DNA of 64,000 nt from Dysgonomonas sp. PF1-14 (GTDB taxonomy: Bacteria > Bacteroidota > Bacteroidia > Bacteroidales > Dysgonomonadaceae): assembly GCF_029892965.1 (NCBI RefSeq), contig NZ_JARXWN010000005.1, positions 186,001 to 250,000 on the forward strand, read 5' to 3'. Below the pieces are notes generated by a model. The model ran no database searches. It saw only the letters and a list, made by a program, of their open reading frames with translations, and was not told the origin of the DNA. This document shows positions 18,311 to 27,585 of the stretch, in pieces. The position numbers and the translations under genes are program-made. Within the stretch, counting starts at the first letter, position 1. Every line of letters begins with the position of its first letter.

Positions 18311-18703
18311 TCATTTTGATACACAAACCGTATCGGATACGATTTTCGGAAATACCTCTTCTGTATATTCCGACACCTCTACTGGAACAACCCCATGACG
18401 AACCATATCCAGTTCTTTCGCTGCTGCCAATGACAAGTCTATTATACATTTCTTGCGGAAAGGTCCCCTATCTATTACCCTTACAACAACCTCTTTTCCA
18501 TTCTTCATATTCTTTACATGCAGCAATCTGCCGAAAGGATATGTCCGATGAGCACACACCATACTATCCTGCCTGTAAATCTCACCACTGGCAGTCTTCC
18601 GGTTGTTAAATTTCTTACCATAGTAAGTAGCATTCCCTGTTGTCTGACTCTGTACAACCAAAACTGAGATAATAAAGATAAAAACGAATAAAAACCTTTT
18701 CAT
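18311..18703 (-). CDS. rlpA: RlpA-like double-psi beta-barrel protein (septal ring lytic transglycosylase family)
   Basis: 130 residues: a signal peptide (about 1-19) followed by a double-psi beta-barrel. It shows the family motifs ATYYGKKFNNRKTASGE, AHRTYPFGRLLHVKN and VRVIDRGPFRKKCIIDLS. RlpA proteins bind or cleave peptidoglycan strands at the septum. This copy lacks the SPOR domain found in some relatives and has no lipobox. It is 21 bases downstream of the large PEP/pyruvate-binding gene and may be cotranscribed. Confidence 0.88.
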   Translation of the reverse strand: MKRFLFVFIFIISVLVVQSQTTGNATYYGKKFNNRKTASGEIYRQDSMVCAHRTYPFGRLLHVKNMKNGKEVVVRVIDRGPFRKKCIIDLSLAAAKELDMVRHGVVPVEVSEYTEEVFPKIVSDTVCVSK

Positions 18704-18724
18704 ATTGTGTAATCTGTGTTGTGC

Positions 18725-21685
18725 TTATTGTTCCGACTTTAACACCGTACCCATCTTCTTCTTCCCATTTATCTTTACCATCATTGGTTTCTGAAAGTGT
18801 ACATGACGTATATATTCGGTTTCAAAAACAGCCGGTTGCCTATTCAGATAGTCTTCATCAAATAAACCGTCTCCCGAAACAGAAGGATTGATCGAAAAAT
18901 ACCCTACACCGAAAGAAGTCAGATTCTGAAAAAAATGAGTACCCTGACTCGGCTCTATCTTATAATTATCCAACGCTATTTCGACAAGCACCTGGGCGTT
19001 CGATATCTGAGGCCATCTTACAGGTATTCCCAACCACGAATCACTACTACCCCACCTTCCGGGACCTACAAGAATATAATTCTTCTCCTGATTCAGAAAT
19101 TCTGTATTTATCTTATCTATTTCGACCGCAATATCCATATTTTTAGCAGCGTTAAAATCTTTTGTCTTAACATATACAATATCATATATATCATTCATAA
19201 CGCCATGCCCAAGAGCATTCACCGAATGTAGTATTTCAACCTCTGGTCTTATTTCCGACAAATCTTCCACTACCAGCTCTTTATTCTGTACTATTGGCCT
19301 GATCTGTAATAGGTAGAAATTACCTTCCCCCTTGTCTTTCAGGTCGGCTGCAAATTCTATTTCAACTGCTCGCCCCATTTCCTGTTGGCCTATTTTCAAT
19401 ACCTGTTGTAGAATTTCGGCTAAAGGGAATACATTGTGTTGCAACACATTGGCAAAAGATATTATTTTTCGTCCACTATCGTAATATCCGTCATATATTA
19501 CCTGATCGACAGGGTCGTATGTAGAAGATATATATCTTATAGAATCATCTTTTTCTGCATCTTTTATACTCAATTTCAGCAAATTGAATCCGTCATTTGT
19601 CGAAAACTCTTTATGTACATTTTTCATATCCAGTGCATAAAAATATCGCTGTGTATCTCTTAATGCTAATTCTACTGAACTCAACTGTACTATATTGTGA
19701 GGGTGTGCAGGCGAAAAGCGCAGGTTGACGCCACCTTCTACAATATATTTTCCCAGTCCCAGTACAATATTTGCAATTCCTTCTTCCGGTTCCTCATTAC
19801 CCACAGGGTAAAAATTCAACGAACGCGCCACACCCGATATAGTCGGATAAAAATGGTCGCCATACTGCGTACCAACCGCTTCCTGCAAAACAATAGCCAT
19901 TTTCTCCTGATCTATCAGGTTCTGAGTAGCAGCCATATAGGTTTTACTATCTTTATAGAACACTGATGCATATACGGCTTTTATAGCCTTGCTAAGCAAC
20001 CCGAGTGTCTCATAGCGGTCTTCGAGCATTGGAATCATATAAGTCGAATAAACGCCTGCAAATGGCTGATAGTGCGAATCCTCCAACAGGCTCGACGACC
20101 GTACTGCAATCGGAGCTTTTATAGTTTCCAGAAAAACCATGAAATCTTCAATTAGCCTGTCCGGCAGTCCGGCTTTCAGGAAATAGCGCAGTATTTCATC
20201 ATCAGGTTTATCAGATAAAGCAATAGGGTACAAATCGTTCGTTTCCATAAACTCATCGAAAATATCAGTACACAGGACAACAGTACGTGGTATTATCACA
20301 GGTATGTTATCATCCTCGTTAAGTTCCAAATGCTCTTTTACGATATTGTCCATAAAGGCTATGCTACGTCCTTTACCTCCTATAGAGCCATCCCCCATAC
20401 GCGCAAAGTTGGAAAACTCATCGAACCTGTCTTTATCGAATATAGCCACCACTCCCGAATTCTTTACCTTACGGTATTTTATAATCATATCGTAGATCAA
20501 CTGTCGGGCCTCGTCCATACTGCTATAGTCCGAAACCTTGATCTTCTTGAGCCACTCTGCCATCGGGAACATTGCCCTCGAATAGAAGAATCGGGAAAAA
20601 TGATCGTTCGATAAATGATAGACCAATGATTCGGTAGGGATTGTAAATATGCTCTTCTGTAGATCTTTAAGGTTCCTAATTCGTTGAATCTCCTCCCCTG
20701 TTTCGGGATTGATTATAATAAAATCGCCAAAACCAAAATTATTAACAACCTGCTTACGCAAATCGCGCGGAAAGCTTTTTGAGTTTTTATCAATAAAGCT
20801 ACAGCCTAATTCTTCTGCGTAGGCCTTATTCGCTATTTCAGATGAAGTGAATACTATCGGCACAAAGCGTTTCTTGTTCCGCATCATTTTAGCAAATTCA
20901 TAACCGGCCAGTTTGTCTTTTACTCCCTCGTGTGCATAACTCATATCGGTAACAATACCCAACATATTGTTATAATACTTGGCATATATCTCTACTGCCT
21001 CTTCATAAGTACGAGCCAACATAATCTTTGGGCGCCCACGCATGCGCAGCATTTGCTGGTGCTCGTTCAATGCTTCTTTCGAAAACTCTTTCGACTCTTC
21101 CATTACTATCTTAAATAAGGTAGGCAAGGCTGAAGAATAAAAGCGCACCGAATCTTCTATCAATAATATAACCTGTACACCTACACTTTCGGTATCGTGT
21201 TCCACGTTCATGGCATCTTCTATCAGTTTGATGATGGCCAGTAATAGATCCGGATTACCAAGCCAACTGAAAACATAATCGACACCCGATAAGTCTTCTT
21301 GCGACAAACGTTTTGTTACTTCGCGCGAGAATGCCGTTAACACCACGAATGGAGTATCAGGGTACAGTTCCTTTACGCGCTTCGATGTAGCAAACATATC
21401 AGCCTCGTCCATATTAGGCATCTGTATGATGAGCTCATAATGGTTTTCGCTGAGTTCGGCCAGCGCCTCTTCCTCTGTTACTACCTGTGTAAAGCGTGGC
21501 GGATAGTTCAGGTTAAGAGATGTGTATTCGTTAAATATCTGTTCGTCGATGCGTCCGTCGTCCTCTAAGGTAAAAGAATCATACTTCGTAGCAATCAGCA
21601 ACACATTGAATATACGCTTTGTCATCAGGCTGGCAAAGGATGTATCTTTAAAACGAAACGCTTTTATATCGGGTAGTTTTTCCAT
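18725..21685 (-). CDS. PEP/pyruvate-binding-domain protein with N-terminal receiver-like domains
   Basis: 986 residues. Residues about 30-160 and 170-310 look like two response-regulator-type domains: alternating hydrophobic strands, the second with VQVILLIEDSVRFY and GIVTDMSYAHEG. From about 410 on is the ATP-grasp PEP/pyruvate-binding domain shared with PEP synthase and PPDK, with IGGKGRSIAFMD, PIAVRSSSLLEDSHYQPFAG, and a late EIEFAADLK and LLQIRPI. The phosphohistidine swivel and the PEP-utilising C-terminal domain are missing, so it is not a full PEP synthase. The protein type is common in Bacteroidales, and its function is not established. Confidence 0.82.
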   Translation of the reverse strand: MEKLPDIKAFRFKDTSFASLMTKRIFNVLLIATKYDSFTLEDDGRIDEQIFNEYTSLNLNYPPRFTQVVTEEEALAELSENHYELIIQMPNMDEADMFATSKRVKELYPDTPFVVLTAFSREVTKRLSQEDLSGVDYVFSWLGNPDLLLAIIKLIEDAMNVEHDTESVGVQVILLIEDSVRFYSSALPTLFKIVMEESKEFSKEALNEHQQMLRMRGRPKIMLARTYEEAVEIYAKYYNNMLGIVTDMSYAHEGVKDKLAGYEFAKMMRNKKRFVPIVFTSSEIANKAYAEELGCSFIDKNSKSFPRDLRKQVVNNFGFGDFIIINPETGEEIQRIRNLKDLQKSIFTIPTESLVYHLSNDHFSRFFYSRAMFPMAEWLKKIKVSDYSSMDEARQLIYDMIIKYRKVKNSGVVAIFDKDRFDEFSNFARMGDGSIGGKGRSIAFMDNIVKEHLELNEDDNIPVIIPRTVVLCTDIFDEFMETNDLYPIALSDKPDDEILRYFLKAGLPDRLIEDFMVFLETIKAPIAVRSSSLLEDSHYQPFAGVYSTYMIPMLEDRYETLGLLSKAIKAVYASVFYKDSKTYMAATQNLIDQEKMAIVLQEAVGTQYGDHFYPTISGVARSLNFYPVGNEEPEEGIANIVLGLGKYIVEGGVNLRFSPAHPHNIVQLSSVELALRDTQRYFYALDMKNVHKEFSTNDGFNLLKLSIKDAEKDDSIRYISSTYDPVDQVIYDGYYDSGRKIISFANVLQHNVFPLAEILQQVLKIGQQEMGRAVEIEFAADLKDKGEGNFYLLQIRPIVQNKELVVEDLSEIRPEVEILHSVNALGHGVMNDIYDIVYVKTKDFNAAKNMDIAVEIDKINTEFLNQEKNYILVGPGRWGSSDSWLGIPVRWPQISNAQVLVEIALDNYKIEPSQGTHFFQNLTSFGVGYFSINPSVSGDGLFDEDYLNRQPAVFETEYIRHVHFQKPMMVKINGKKKMGTVLKSEQ

Positions 21686-21718
21686 AACGAATATTTATAA
21701 TTGAGATTACTCTCTTTA

Positions 21719-21960
21719 TATTTTAACTAAAATCTGACAGAACTCACTCTTTTACTAGCCTGCTAGTTTTAGTTGGCACCGCCGATTACCTCATAATTCT
21801 CTTTTTTTAGTACACTAGTAGACTAAAAACTAGTAAACTATATTTTAACTAAAACCTGACATTCCTTACATTAATTACAAGTATTCTAGCTTTCTACTCC
21901 TTTGCGCCTTCGCGTCTTTGCGTGAGATAATTTTAACTAAAACCTGACAATACTAATAAC
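21719..21960. repeat. Intergenic block with three ATTTTAACTAAAA copies and a TTTGCGTGAGA-type repeat
   Basis: The gap between the PEP-binding gene and the DUF4293 gene (423 bases) holds no gene. ATTTTAACTAAAA occurs at 21720-21732, 21842-21854 and 21930-21942, each followed by CTGACA after one or two bases. Between the last two copies lies CTCCTTTGCGCC-TTCGCG-TCTTTGCGTGAGAT (21897-21928), which resembles an intergenic repeat known from several unrelated bacterial phyla. Confidence 0.75.
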
Positions 21961-22049
21961 TTTTAAATGATCTCGCTGTCAACTGCTAACCATTACTGGA
22001 TATAGCTTATAGATAAAGTTTTATTAAAATATAACAACAAATATAATGC

Positions 22050-22085
22050 AAAAAAAGAAGCCGAATGTATTTCTCATCCAGCTTC
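22050..22085 (-). terminator. Terminator of the bamD-rpoZ-DUF4293 operon
   Basis: On the minus strand GAAGC and GCTTC pair around an imperfect inner stem, followed by TTTTTTTGC. Confidence 0.7.
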
Positions 22086-22108
22086 CATATATTTTTTCAT
22101 TAAAACGA

Positions 22109-22609
22109 TTAACGTATGCGGTCTAACGATTTTACCAACTTTTCATCTTTTCTTATACGCCAATATGCCAGAAAGTTAAAAATTAAGGCTACTAGCGGTA
22201 ATAAAATGATAAGCGAAGATGGAGTCAGATTAATATGAATATTGGCATCCTCACTATCTATTTTATTTATAAATGCACAAAAATAACTTACTACAGCTAC
22301 ATAATATAAAACGATAAACAATGTATTAAACAAAGTTATACGAGCCTGACGTTTTCTATTTTTATACAAAAATATTGCGACTAATGGTGTTATAATACTC
22401 AGTAATGCAAATGTAAGACTTCCCCATGTTATAGAAGAAACTTGATCTTTCCATACAGGTAATTTATCACCTGCTATTTCTAAGCCATAAGAATGATACA
22501 TCACAGAAATGCCATCATTATCCACAACTTCACTTATAGGGAAATATAAAGCGATTCCCATCAAAATAGCAACCAGTAACAAAAATATACTCTGAATACG
22601 TTGTATCAT
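22109..22609 (-). CDS. DUF4293-type four-helix membrane protein
   Basis: 166 residues with four predicted membrane helices (about 5-24, 62-82, 92-114, 130-148) and a basic C-terminus. The start MIQRIQSIFLLLVAILMGIAL is typical of the DUF4293 family, which in Bacteroidetes usually follows rpoZ, as here (6-base gap). Function unknown. Confidence 0.78.
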   Translation of the reverse strand: MIQRIQSIFLLLVAILMGIALYFPISEVVDNDGISVMYHSYGLEIAGDKLPVWKDQVSSITWGSLTFALLSIITPLVAIFLYKNRKRQARITLFNTLFIVLYYVAVVSYFCAFINKIDSEDANIHINLTPSSLIILLPLVALIFNFLAYWRIRKDEKLVKSLDRIR

Positions 22610-22615
22610 CCCTTC

Positions 22616-22948
22616 TTAGAAGTTGTCTTTGTCTTTATTCGGGTTTCTGTAATAAAGTTTGCCTTCTGTATATTCCTGAGCCGCTATAAGAGTCGGTTTA
22701 GGAAGTTTTTCATAATAACGTGAAATCTCAATCTGTTCTCTATTTTCGAAAACTTCTTCCAGATTGTCGTTATATGATGCAAATTCCTGCAGCTTTTTGT
22801 CCAGATCCTGTTTCATCTCAACAGCTATCTGATTAGCTCTTTTCGAAATAATTCTCACAGTTTCGTACACATTGCCTGTGTCTTCCGACAGAGACATCAT
22901 ATCTCTTGTAACTGTGTTGTTTGCTGCATTTGATTTTCTGTAATCCAT
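22616..22948 (-). CDS. rpoZ: RNA polymerase omega subunit
   Basis: 110 residues. It has the Bacteroidetes omega pattern (TGNVYETVRIISKRANQIAV, then KKLQEF) with a C-terminal extension ending in EYTEGKLYYRN. It helps assemble and stabilise RNA polymerase. It sits between bamD and the DUF4293 gene, a conserved Bacteroidetes order. Confidence 0.9.
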   Translation of the reverse strand: MDYRKSNAANNTVTRDMMSLSEDTGNVYETVRIISKRANQIAVEMKQDLDKKLQEFASYNDNLEEVFENREQIEISRYYEKLPKPTLIAAQEYTEGKLYYRNPNKDKDNF

Positions 22949-22987
22949 ACTATTCTTAAAAATTTATATAAATTGAATGTTTTCTAT

Positions 22988-23848
22988 TTATTTGCTCAAC
23001 TCTTGTTGTACTGCCTCGTTTGTTTCCTGATCTATCTCCTGTCCGAGAGCTTTCAGTGCCTGACGGTAATATTTTTCCGATTCTTTCAGGTATTTTCCGC
23101 TTGGGAACATGTTCTTGTAGTTGAAGTGCTCGTCAAGTAGATCGCGGTAACGGGTAGGTTTCTTCTCTTCCACACTGTGATATGCCAATTCGTAACGTGC
23201 TCTTACTATCAGTATCTGAAACTCTTCGGCAAACTCCGAAAACGGATAACTCTTAAGTGCTTCGCGTGATGTCACAATACATGCCTCATAGTTGTTGCCC
23301 ATATACAGTCCCAGATTGTAATACAAACGGGCTGCAAGAAAGTCTTTATAGGCAAGCTTTTCCTGCAATTTGAACATATAGTCCTGTGCTTCGGGGGCTT
23401 TTTCGCTTTGAGGGAAATACTCCAAAAAGTTTTGGAATTCCTGTATTCCTTTCACCGTACTACCCTGATCGAGACGGGCATCGGGCGAATCCAGATACAA
23501 TCCGTAAGCAGCATTGAAGCGTGCCAGTTCGGTATAGTCCCCTTTAGGGAATTTGTTGTAATATCTTGTATAATACTGTGTGGCTGTTACATAATCTTTG
23601 TCGTAGAAATAGGCTTGAGCCAGCAAAAACAGGATTTCCTGCTCTTTAGCCGAACCGGTATATACCGAGAGTATTTCCTCTAGTAAGGTTGTGGTTCTGC
23701 CGTATTTTTTCTCATCGAAGTACTTCTTAGCGTATGTATATTTCAGCTCGGCATCACGACTTTTCAGTATTTTATTATACTCGCCGCACGAAGCCAACAA
23801 TAACGTAAGTAATAAGGCACACAGGATTTTGATTTTCATTCTACTCAA
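22988..23848 (-). CDS. bamD: Outer membrane assembly lipoprotein BamD
   Basis: 286 residues: a signal peptide with lipobox LLASC (acylated Cys about 21), then TPR repeats (AKKYFDEKKYGRTTTLLEEI, AQAYFYDKDYVTATQYYTRY, and FPQSEKAPEAQDYMFKLQ) characteristic of BamD. It is part of the BAM complex that inserts outer-membrane beta-barrels. Confidence 0.9.
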   Translation of the reverse strand: MSRMKIKILCALLLTLLLASCGEYNKILKSRDAELKYTYAKKYFDEKKYGRTTTLLEEILSVYTGSAKEQEILFLLAQAYFYDKDYVTATQYYTRYYNKFPKGDYTELARFNAAYGLYLDSPDARLDQGSTVKGIQEFQNFLEYFPQSEKAPEAQDYMFKLQEKLAYKDFLAARLYYNLGLYMGNNYEACIVTSREALKSYPFSEFAEEFQILIVRARYELAYHSVEEKKPTRYRDLLDEHFNYKNMFPSGKYLKESEKYYRQALKALGQEIDQETNEAVQQELSK

Positions 23849-23933
23849 AAATTAGTTTGCAAATTTACACAAAGCTTTTATAATTTGAAAATAAACTTTT
23901 ACAATTATGTTTTTTTGAGATAAATGACACGAA

Positions 23934-25148
23934 TTATCCGAACATGCTAACAACACGTTTCACTCCGTCAATAAAGCTGTCAATTTCTCCTTTTGTATTG
24001 TAGAATGCCAAGGAGACCCTCACCGTTCCTTCTACGCCGAGAACGTCCATTAGCGGCTGGGCACAATGGTGTCCGGTACGTACGGCTATCCCCATCTTGT
24101 CCAGAAGCATTCCCATATCGTAATGATGGATATCACCTACAAGGAACGATACTACACTGCTCTTTTCATCGGCAGTTCCGTAAATGCGTACACCTTCTAT
24201 TTTCATCAATTCATCCGTACAATACTGTAATAACTGATCTTCGTATGCTTTTATTGAGTCGAGGCCAATATTTTTTATGTATTTTATTGCAGTTGCCAGT
24301 GCTATCACTGCGGGATAGTCGGGTGTTCCGGCCTCAAACTTGAATGGTAACTCATTGAATGTCGTACCATTAAACGAAACGGTTTTAATCATTTCACCCC
24401 CTCCCTGATAAGGAGGCATCTGGTTCAGCCATTTTTCTTTTCCATAGAGCACCCCTACTCCATTCGGCCCGTAAACCTTATGACCTGAGAAAACAAGAAA
24501 GTCACAATCAAGCTTCTGTACATCAAGATACATGTGTTGCACCGACTGAGCAGCATCTATCAGCACAGGAATATCATGCCTGTGTGCTATCTCTATTATC
24601 TCTTCTACAGGATTTATCGTTCCCAGTACGTTAGAGACATGTGTGACTGATATCAGGCGTGTATTAGGTGAAATAAGTTTCTCTAGTTCTTCCAGTATCA
24701 GTTCACCTTTTTCGTTAATTGGAACTACTTTCAGTTTAACGCCGCGTATAGATTCTTGCAATTGCCACGATACGATGTTTGCATGATGTTCCATTGCCGA
24801 AACAATGATTTCGTCACCCTCATTGCAAAACTGCTGGCAGAAGCTGTGCGCTATAAGATTAATAGACTCAGTCGTACCCCGCGTGAAGATAATCTCATGG
24901 CTATGCTTAGCATTGATAAACTGCTGCACCACAACACGTGATTCTTCGGCCAGATCGGTAGCCCTCTGGCTTAAATAGTGTACACCACGATGCACATTGG
25001 CATTCGTGGTGTAATATATTTTATCCATTTCTTCTACCACACATTGTGGCTTTTGAGTAGTTGCCCCATTATCAAGATAGATCAGGGGTTTGCCGTAAAC
25101 GGTAGTAGATAGAATAGGAAAATCGGCTCTTATTTTTTCAATATCCAT
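23934..25148 (-). CDS. sufS: Cysteine desulfurase SufS
   Basis: 404 residues, PLP-dependent and class V aminotransferase-like. The PLP lysine is in FSGHKVYGPNG and the reactive cysteine in RTGHHCAQP. It supplies persulfide sulfur for Fe-S cluster assembly by the SUF system. It is the last gene of the sufCDS run, 82 bases after sufD, the gap being filled with GTTACGAGTTAC repeats. Confidence 0.94.
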   Translation of the reverse strand: MDIEKIRADFPILSTTVYGKPLIYLDNGATTQKPQCVVEEMDKIYYTTNANVHRGVHYLSQRATDLAEESRVVVQQFINAKHSHEIIFTRGTTESINLIAHSFCQQFCNEGDEIIVSAMEHHANIVSWQLQESIRGVKLKVVPINEKGELILEELEKLISPNTRLISVTHVSNVLGTINPVEEIIEIAHRHDIPVLIDAAQSVQHMYLDVQKLDCDFLVFSGHKVYGPNGVGVLYGKEKWLNQMPPYQGGGEMIKTVSFNGTTFNELPFKFEAGTPDYPAVIALATAIKYIKNIGLDSIKAYEDQLLQYCTDELMKIEGVRIYGTADEKSSVVSFLVGDIHHYDMGMLLDKMGIAVRTGHHCAQPLMDVLGVEGTVRVSLAFYNTKGEIDSFIDGVKRVVSMFG

Positions 25149-25149
25149 T

Positions 25150-25230
25150 TTAGTTACGAGTTACGAGTTACGAGTTACGAGTTTTTTCGCTACTATCTTG
25201 TAACTTGTAACCCGTAACTTGTAACTGTTA
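25150..25230. repeat. GTTACGAG tandem and inverted repeat between sufD and sufS
   Basis: GTTACGA is repeated four times in tandem (25153-25180), then GTAACTTGTAAC-type repeats run in the opposite sense (about 25200-25228). The two halves could pair as a long hairpin in the suf mRNA. A related GTTACGAGTTAC pair occurs in the tra operon at 40991-41033. Confidence 0.75.
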
Positions 25231-26571
25231 TTACTTACATACCGCGCAATTTCCGCAGCGTGCAGTTTCTCCTTTGAAACGTTTTTCGACAAGATCGAGA
25301 AGTCGGACTTTCAACACATCGATACGCACATGCTCCAATACCCCGGCTGCGAATGCCTGCATCAGCATCAGGCGGGCAGCATCTTCGCCAATACCGCGCG
25401 AACGCAAATAGAAGAGCGCTTCTTCATCCAGCTGACCTGTGGTCAGTCCATGTGAACACTTTACATCGTCGGCATATATTTCGAGCTGTGGTTTAGAGTA
25501 CATATGTGCTGTAGGCGAAATACATAGGTTGTTGTTAGACTGATAAGCCATCGTCTTCTGAGCATCCTTCTCTACACGAATACGTCCGCAGAAAGAACCT
25601 CTGGCATCGTCCTGCAATACGTATTTAAACAGCTGCGTACTTGTACAATGCGGTACAAGGTGATCTAAGAATGCAAAGTTGTCTACATACTGATGCCTGT
25701 CGGCTATCACCATACCACACACGTATGCTTCGGCATGCTCTCCGTCAAGTTTTACATTATAGTTATTGCGGCTTACACCTGTATTCAGCGTCATATTGTT
25801 TACCAGCACATTGGAGTTTTCCTGCTGATGAACGAAGGTATTGGTAAGGCGTGTAACCTTATCGGAATTCTCCTCCAGATCGTAGTAATCTATGATAGCA
25901 TTCCGCCCTGCAAAAATTTCAGTTACCTGTGTAGCCAGAAACTGCGATTCGTCTACTGTATGATCACAAACAAGCAATTTTACCTGTGCATCGTCTTCTG
26001 CAATGATCATTATACGACGATTTACCAGATAGTTGAACTCGCTCTTAAGTATATTGATCAGTTGTATCGGCTTTTCTACAATTACACCTTTAGGTACATA
26101 AATAACAAATCCGTCCTGCACAAACATTGTATTGAATGCCACAATGCCGTTGTTATCCACATCGGCTACTTGTCCGTAATATTTAGCAAATGTTTCAGGC
26201 TGCTGTTCGGCAAAGTCCTTGAGACTACCTACAAATACTCCTTTCGGATATTCTACTCTTGGCTGATGCTCTTTGTGGAAAAGGTCATTCAGCACAAAGT
26301 AAAGATTTGTTGTAAGATTAGGTATCTCACATCTGAAAGCTACATACGGATTGCCATGAAAAGGGACACGATTGAGATTAAGTGCAAAATCGGGCAAAAA
26401 TTCGGCGGCCACATCCAGATAGAGGTAATCTTCCAGTTTTTTGGTAGGGAAACCTTGCTTACCGAAGGCTTCGAATGCTTTATCGCGAAGACTATTTATT
26501 GCCGGTGCAGACTTCTCGTCAATTTTGTGTCTGTACTGCTTAAATATGTCTGTATATTGAGTTTCTATCAT
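25231..26571 (-). CDS. sufD: Fe-S cluster assembly protein SufD
   Basis: 446 residues. It has the SufB/SufD beta-helix core with YAEDDAQVKLL-like and AYQSNNNLCISPTAHMYSKP segments and the KCSHGLTTGQLDEEALFYLRSRG motif near the end. It ends in a short Cys-containing tail (ARCGNCAVCK). It partners SufC (and SufB) as the scaffold complex. It overlaps sufC by a single base. Confidence 0.92.
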   Translation of the reverse strand: MIETQYTDIFKQYRHKIDEKSAPAINSLRDKAFEAFGKQGFPTKKLEDYLYLDVAAEFLPDFALNLNRVPFHGNPYVAFRCEIPNLTTNLYFVLNDLFHKEHQPRVEYPKGVFVGSLKDFAEQQPETFAKYYGQVADVDNNGIVAFNTMFVQDGFVIYVPKGVIVEKPIQLINILKSEFNYLVNRRIMIIAEDDAQVKLLVCDHTVDESQFLATQVTEIFAGRNAIIDYYDLEENSDKVTRLTNTFVHQQENSNVLVNNMTLNTGVSRNNYNVKLDGEHAEAYVCGMVIADRHQYVDNFAFLDHLVPHCTSTQLFKYVLQDDARGSFCGRIRVEKDAQKTMAYQSNNNLCISPTAHMYSKPQLEIYADDVKCSHGLTTGQLDEEALFYLRSRGIGEDAARLMLMQAFAAGVLEHVRIDVLKVRLLDLVEKRFKGETARCGNCAVCK

Positions 26572-27332
26572 TAGTCCTGAAATTCTTTAATAATCCAATC
26601 ATAACCTTTTTCTTCGAGTTCGAGAGCCAGTTCCGGCCCTGCACTTTTTACTATACGACCTTTATACAACACGTGCACGAAATCCGGTTTAATATAGTCG
26701 AGCAAACGCTGATAGTGTGTAATTACCACTGTTGCATTGTCTTTTGTACGTAGTTTGTTTACACCTGCTGCTACAATGCGCAATGCGTCGATATCAAGTC
26801 CTGAATCGGTTTCGTCGAGAATAGCCAGTTTTGGTTCCAGCATTGCCATCTGGAATATCTCGTTACGCTTTTTCTCGCCACCGGAGAAGCCCTCATTTAC
26901 AGAACGTCCTGCAAGGTCTTTATCGAGTTCTACAAGTTCACGTTTTTCACGCATCATTTTCAGGAAATCTGATGCCGAAATCGGTTCCTGTTCGTTATGT
27001 TTTCTTATTTCGTTCAACGATGCACGCATAAAGTTAGTCATGCTCACTCCGGGTATCTCTACCGGATACTGAAAACTAAGGAAAAGACCTTCGCGGGCAC
27101 GGTCTTCAGGATCCATATCGAGCAGGTCGTGACCTCTGAAATCCACTTCACCTTCTGTTACTTCAAAGTTAGGGTTTCCTACAAGGACGGAAGCTAATGT
27201 ACTCTTTCCGGCTCCGTTAGGTCCCATTATAGCATGTATTTCGCCTTCGTTAACGACAAGATCCAATCCTTTCAGTATTTCCTTGCCTTCAACATTAGCG
27301 TGCAAGTTCTTTATGTTTAATAAGTTCGCCAT
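26571..27332 (-). CDS. sufC: Fe-S cluster assembly ATPase SufC
   Basis: 253 residues, soluble ABC-type ATPase. Walker A GPNGAGKSTLAS, the SufC-specific signature FSGGEKKRNEIFQM, Walker B LAILDETDSGLD, and the H-loop VITHYQR. It energises the SufBC2D scaffold. In most Bacteroidetes sufB lies immediately upstream. Here upstream is non-coding DNA and then exonuclease III, so sufC is the first gene of this operon. Confidence 0.94.
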   Translation of the reverse strand: MANLLNIKNLHANVEGKEILKGLDLVVNEGEIHAIMGPNGAGKSTLASVLVGNPNFEVTEGEVDFRGHDLLDMDPEDRAREGLFLSFQYPVEIPGVSMTNFMRASLNEIRKHNEQEPISASDFLKMMREKRELVELDKDLAGRSVNEGFSGGEKKRNEIFQMAMLEPKLAILDETDSGLDIDALRIVAAGVNKLRTKDNATVVITHYQRLLDYIKPDFVHVLYKGRIVKSAGPELALELEEKGYDWIIKEFQD

Positions 27333-27417
27333 TATAAATTTTATGTTGTTTATATTAAATTCAGTATCTTTTTAACAATAAGGTACCATATATGTTCAAG
27401 TCATTGAGACTTTCGGA

Positions 27418-27425
27418 CACAAAAT
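27418..27425 (-). promoter_or_regulatory. -7 promoter element for sufCDS
   Basis: The minus strand reads TAATTTTG (TAnnTTTG), about 86 bases upstream of the sufC ATG. The -33 box is not convincing. Confidence 0.4.
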
Positions 27426-27431
27426 TAATAA

Positions 27432-27467
27432 ATAAAAAAGAAAATAGCTTGTTTATCACAAGCTATT
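27432..27467 (-). terminator. Terminator of exonuclease III gene
   Basis: AATAGCTTGT and ACAAGCTATT (27443-27452 with 27458-27467) pair perfectly with a 5-base loop. On the minus strand TTCTTTTTTATT follows. Confidence 0.88.
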
Positions 27468-27585
27468 ACATATCTATTAAATCTATATCTCACACATTGT
27501 CATTGATTATATCTGACATCATCAGATAAAGCCTCTTTGAAATACATATAAATATGATTAGAAAATACCAATTAAGGTAAATTGT

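Noticed and set aside
25693..26574. 293-codon frame antisense to sufD
   Set aside because: Cys/Tyr/Ile-rich shadow of sufD with no family resemblance.
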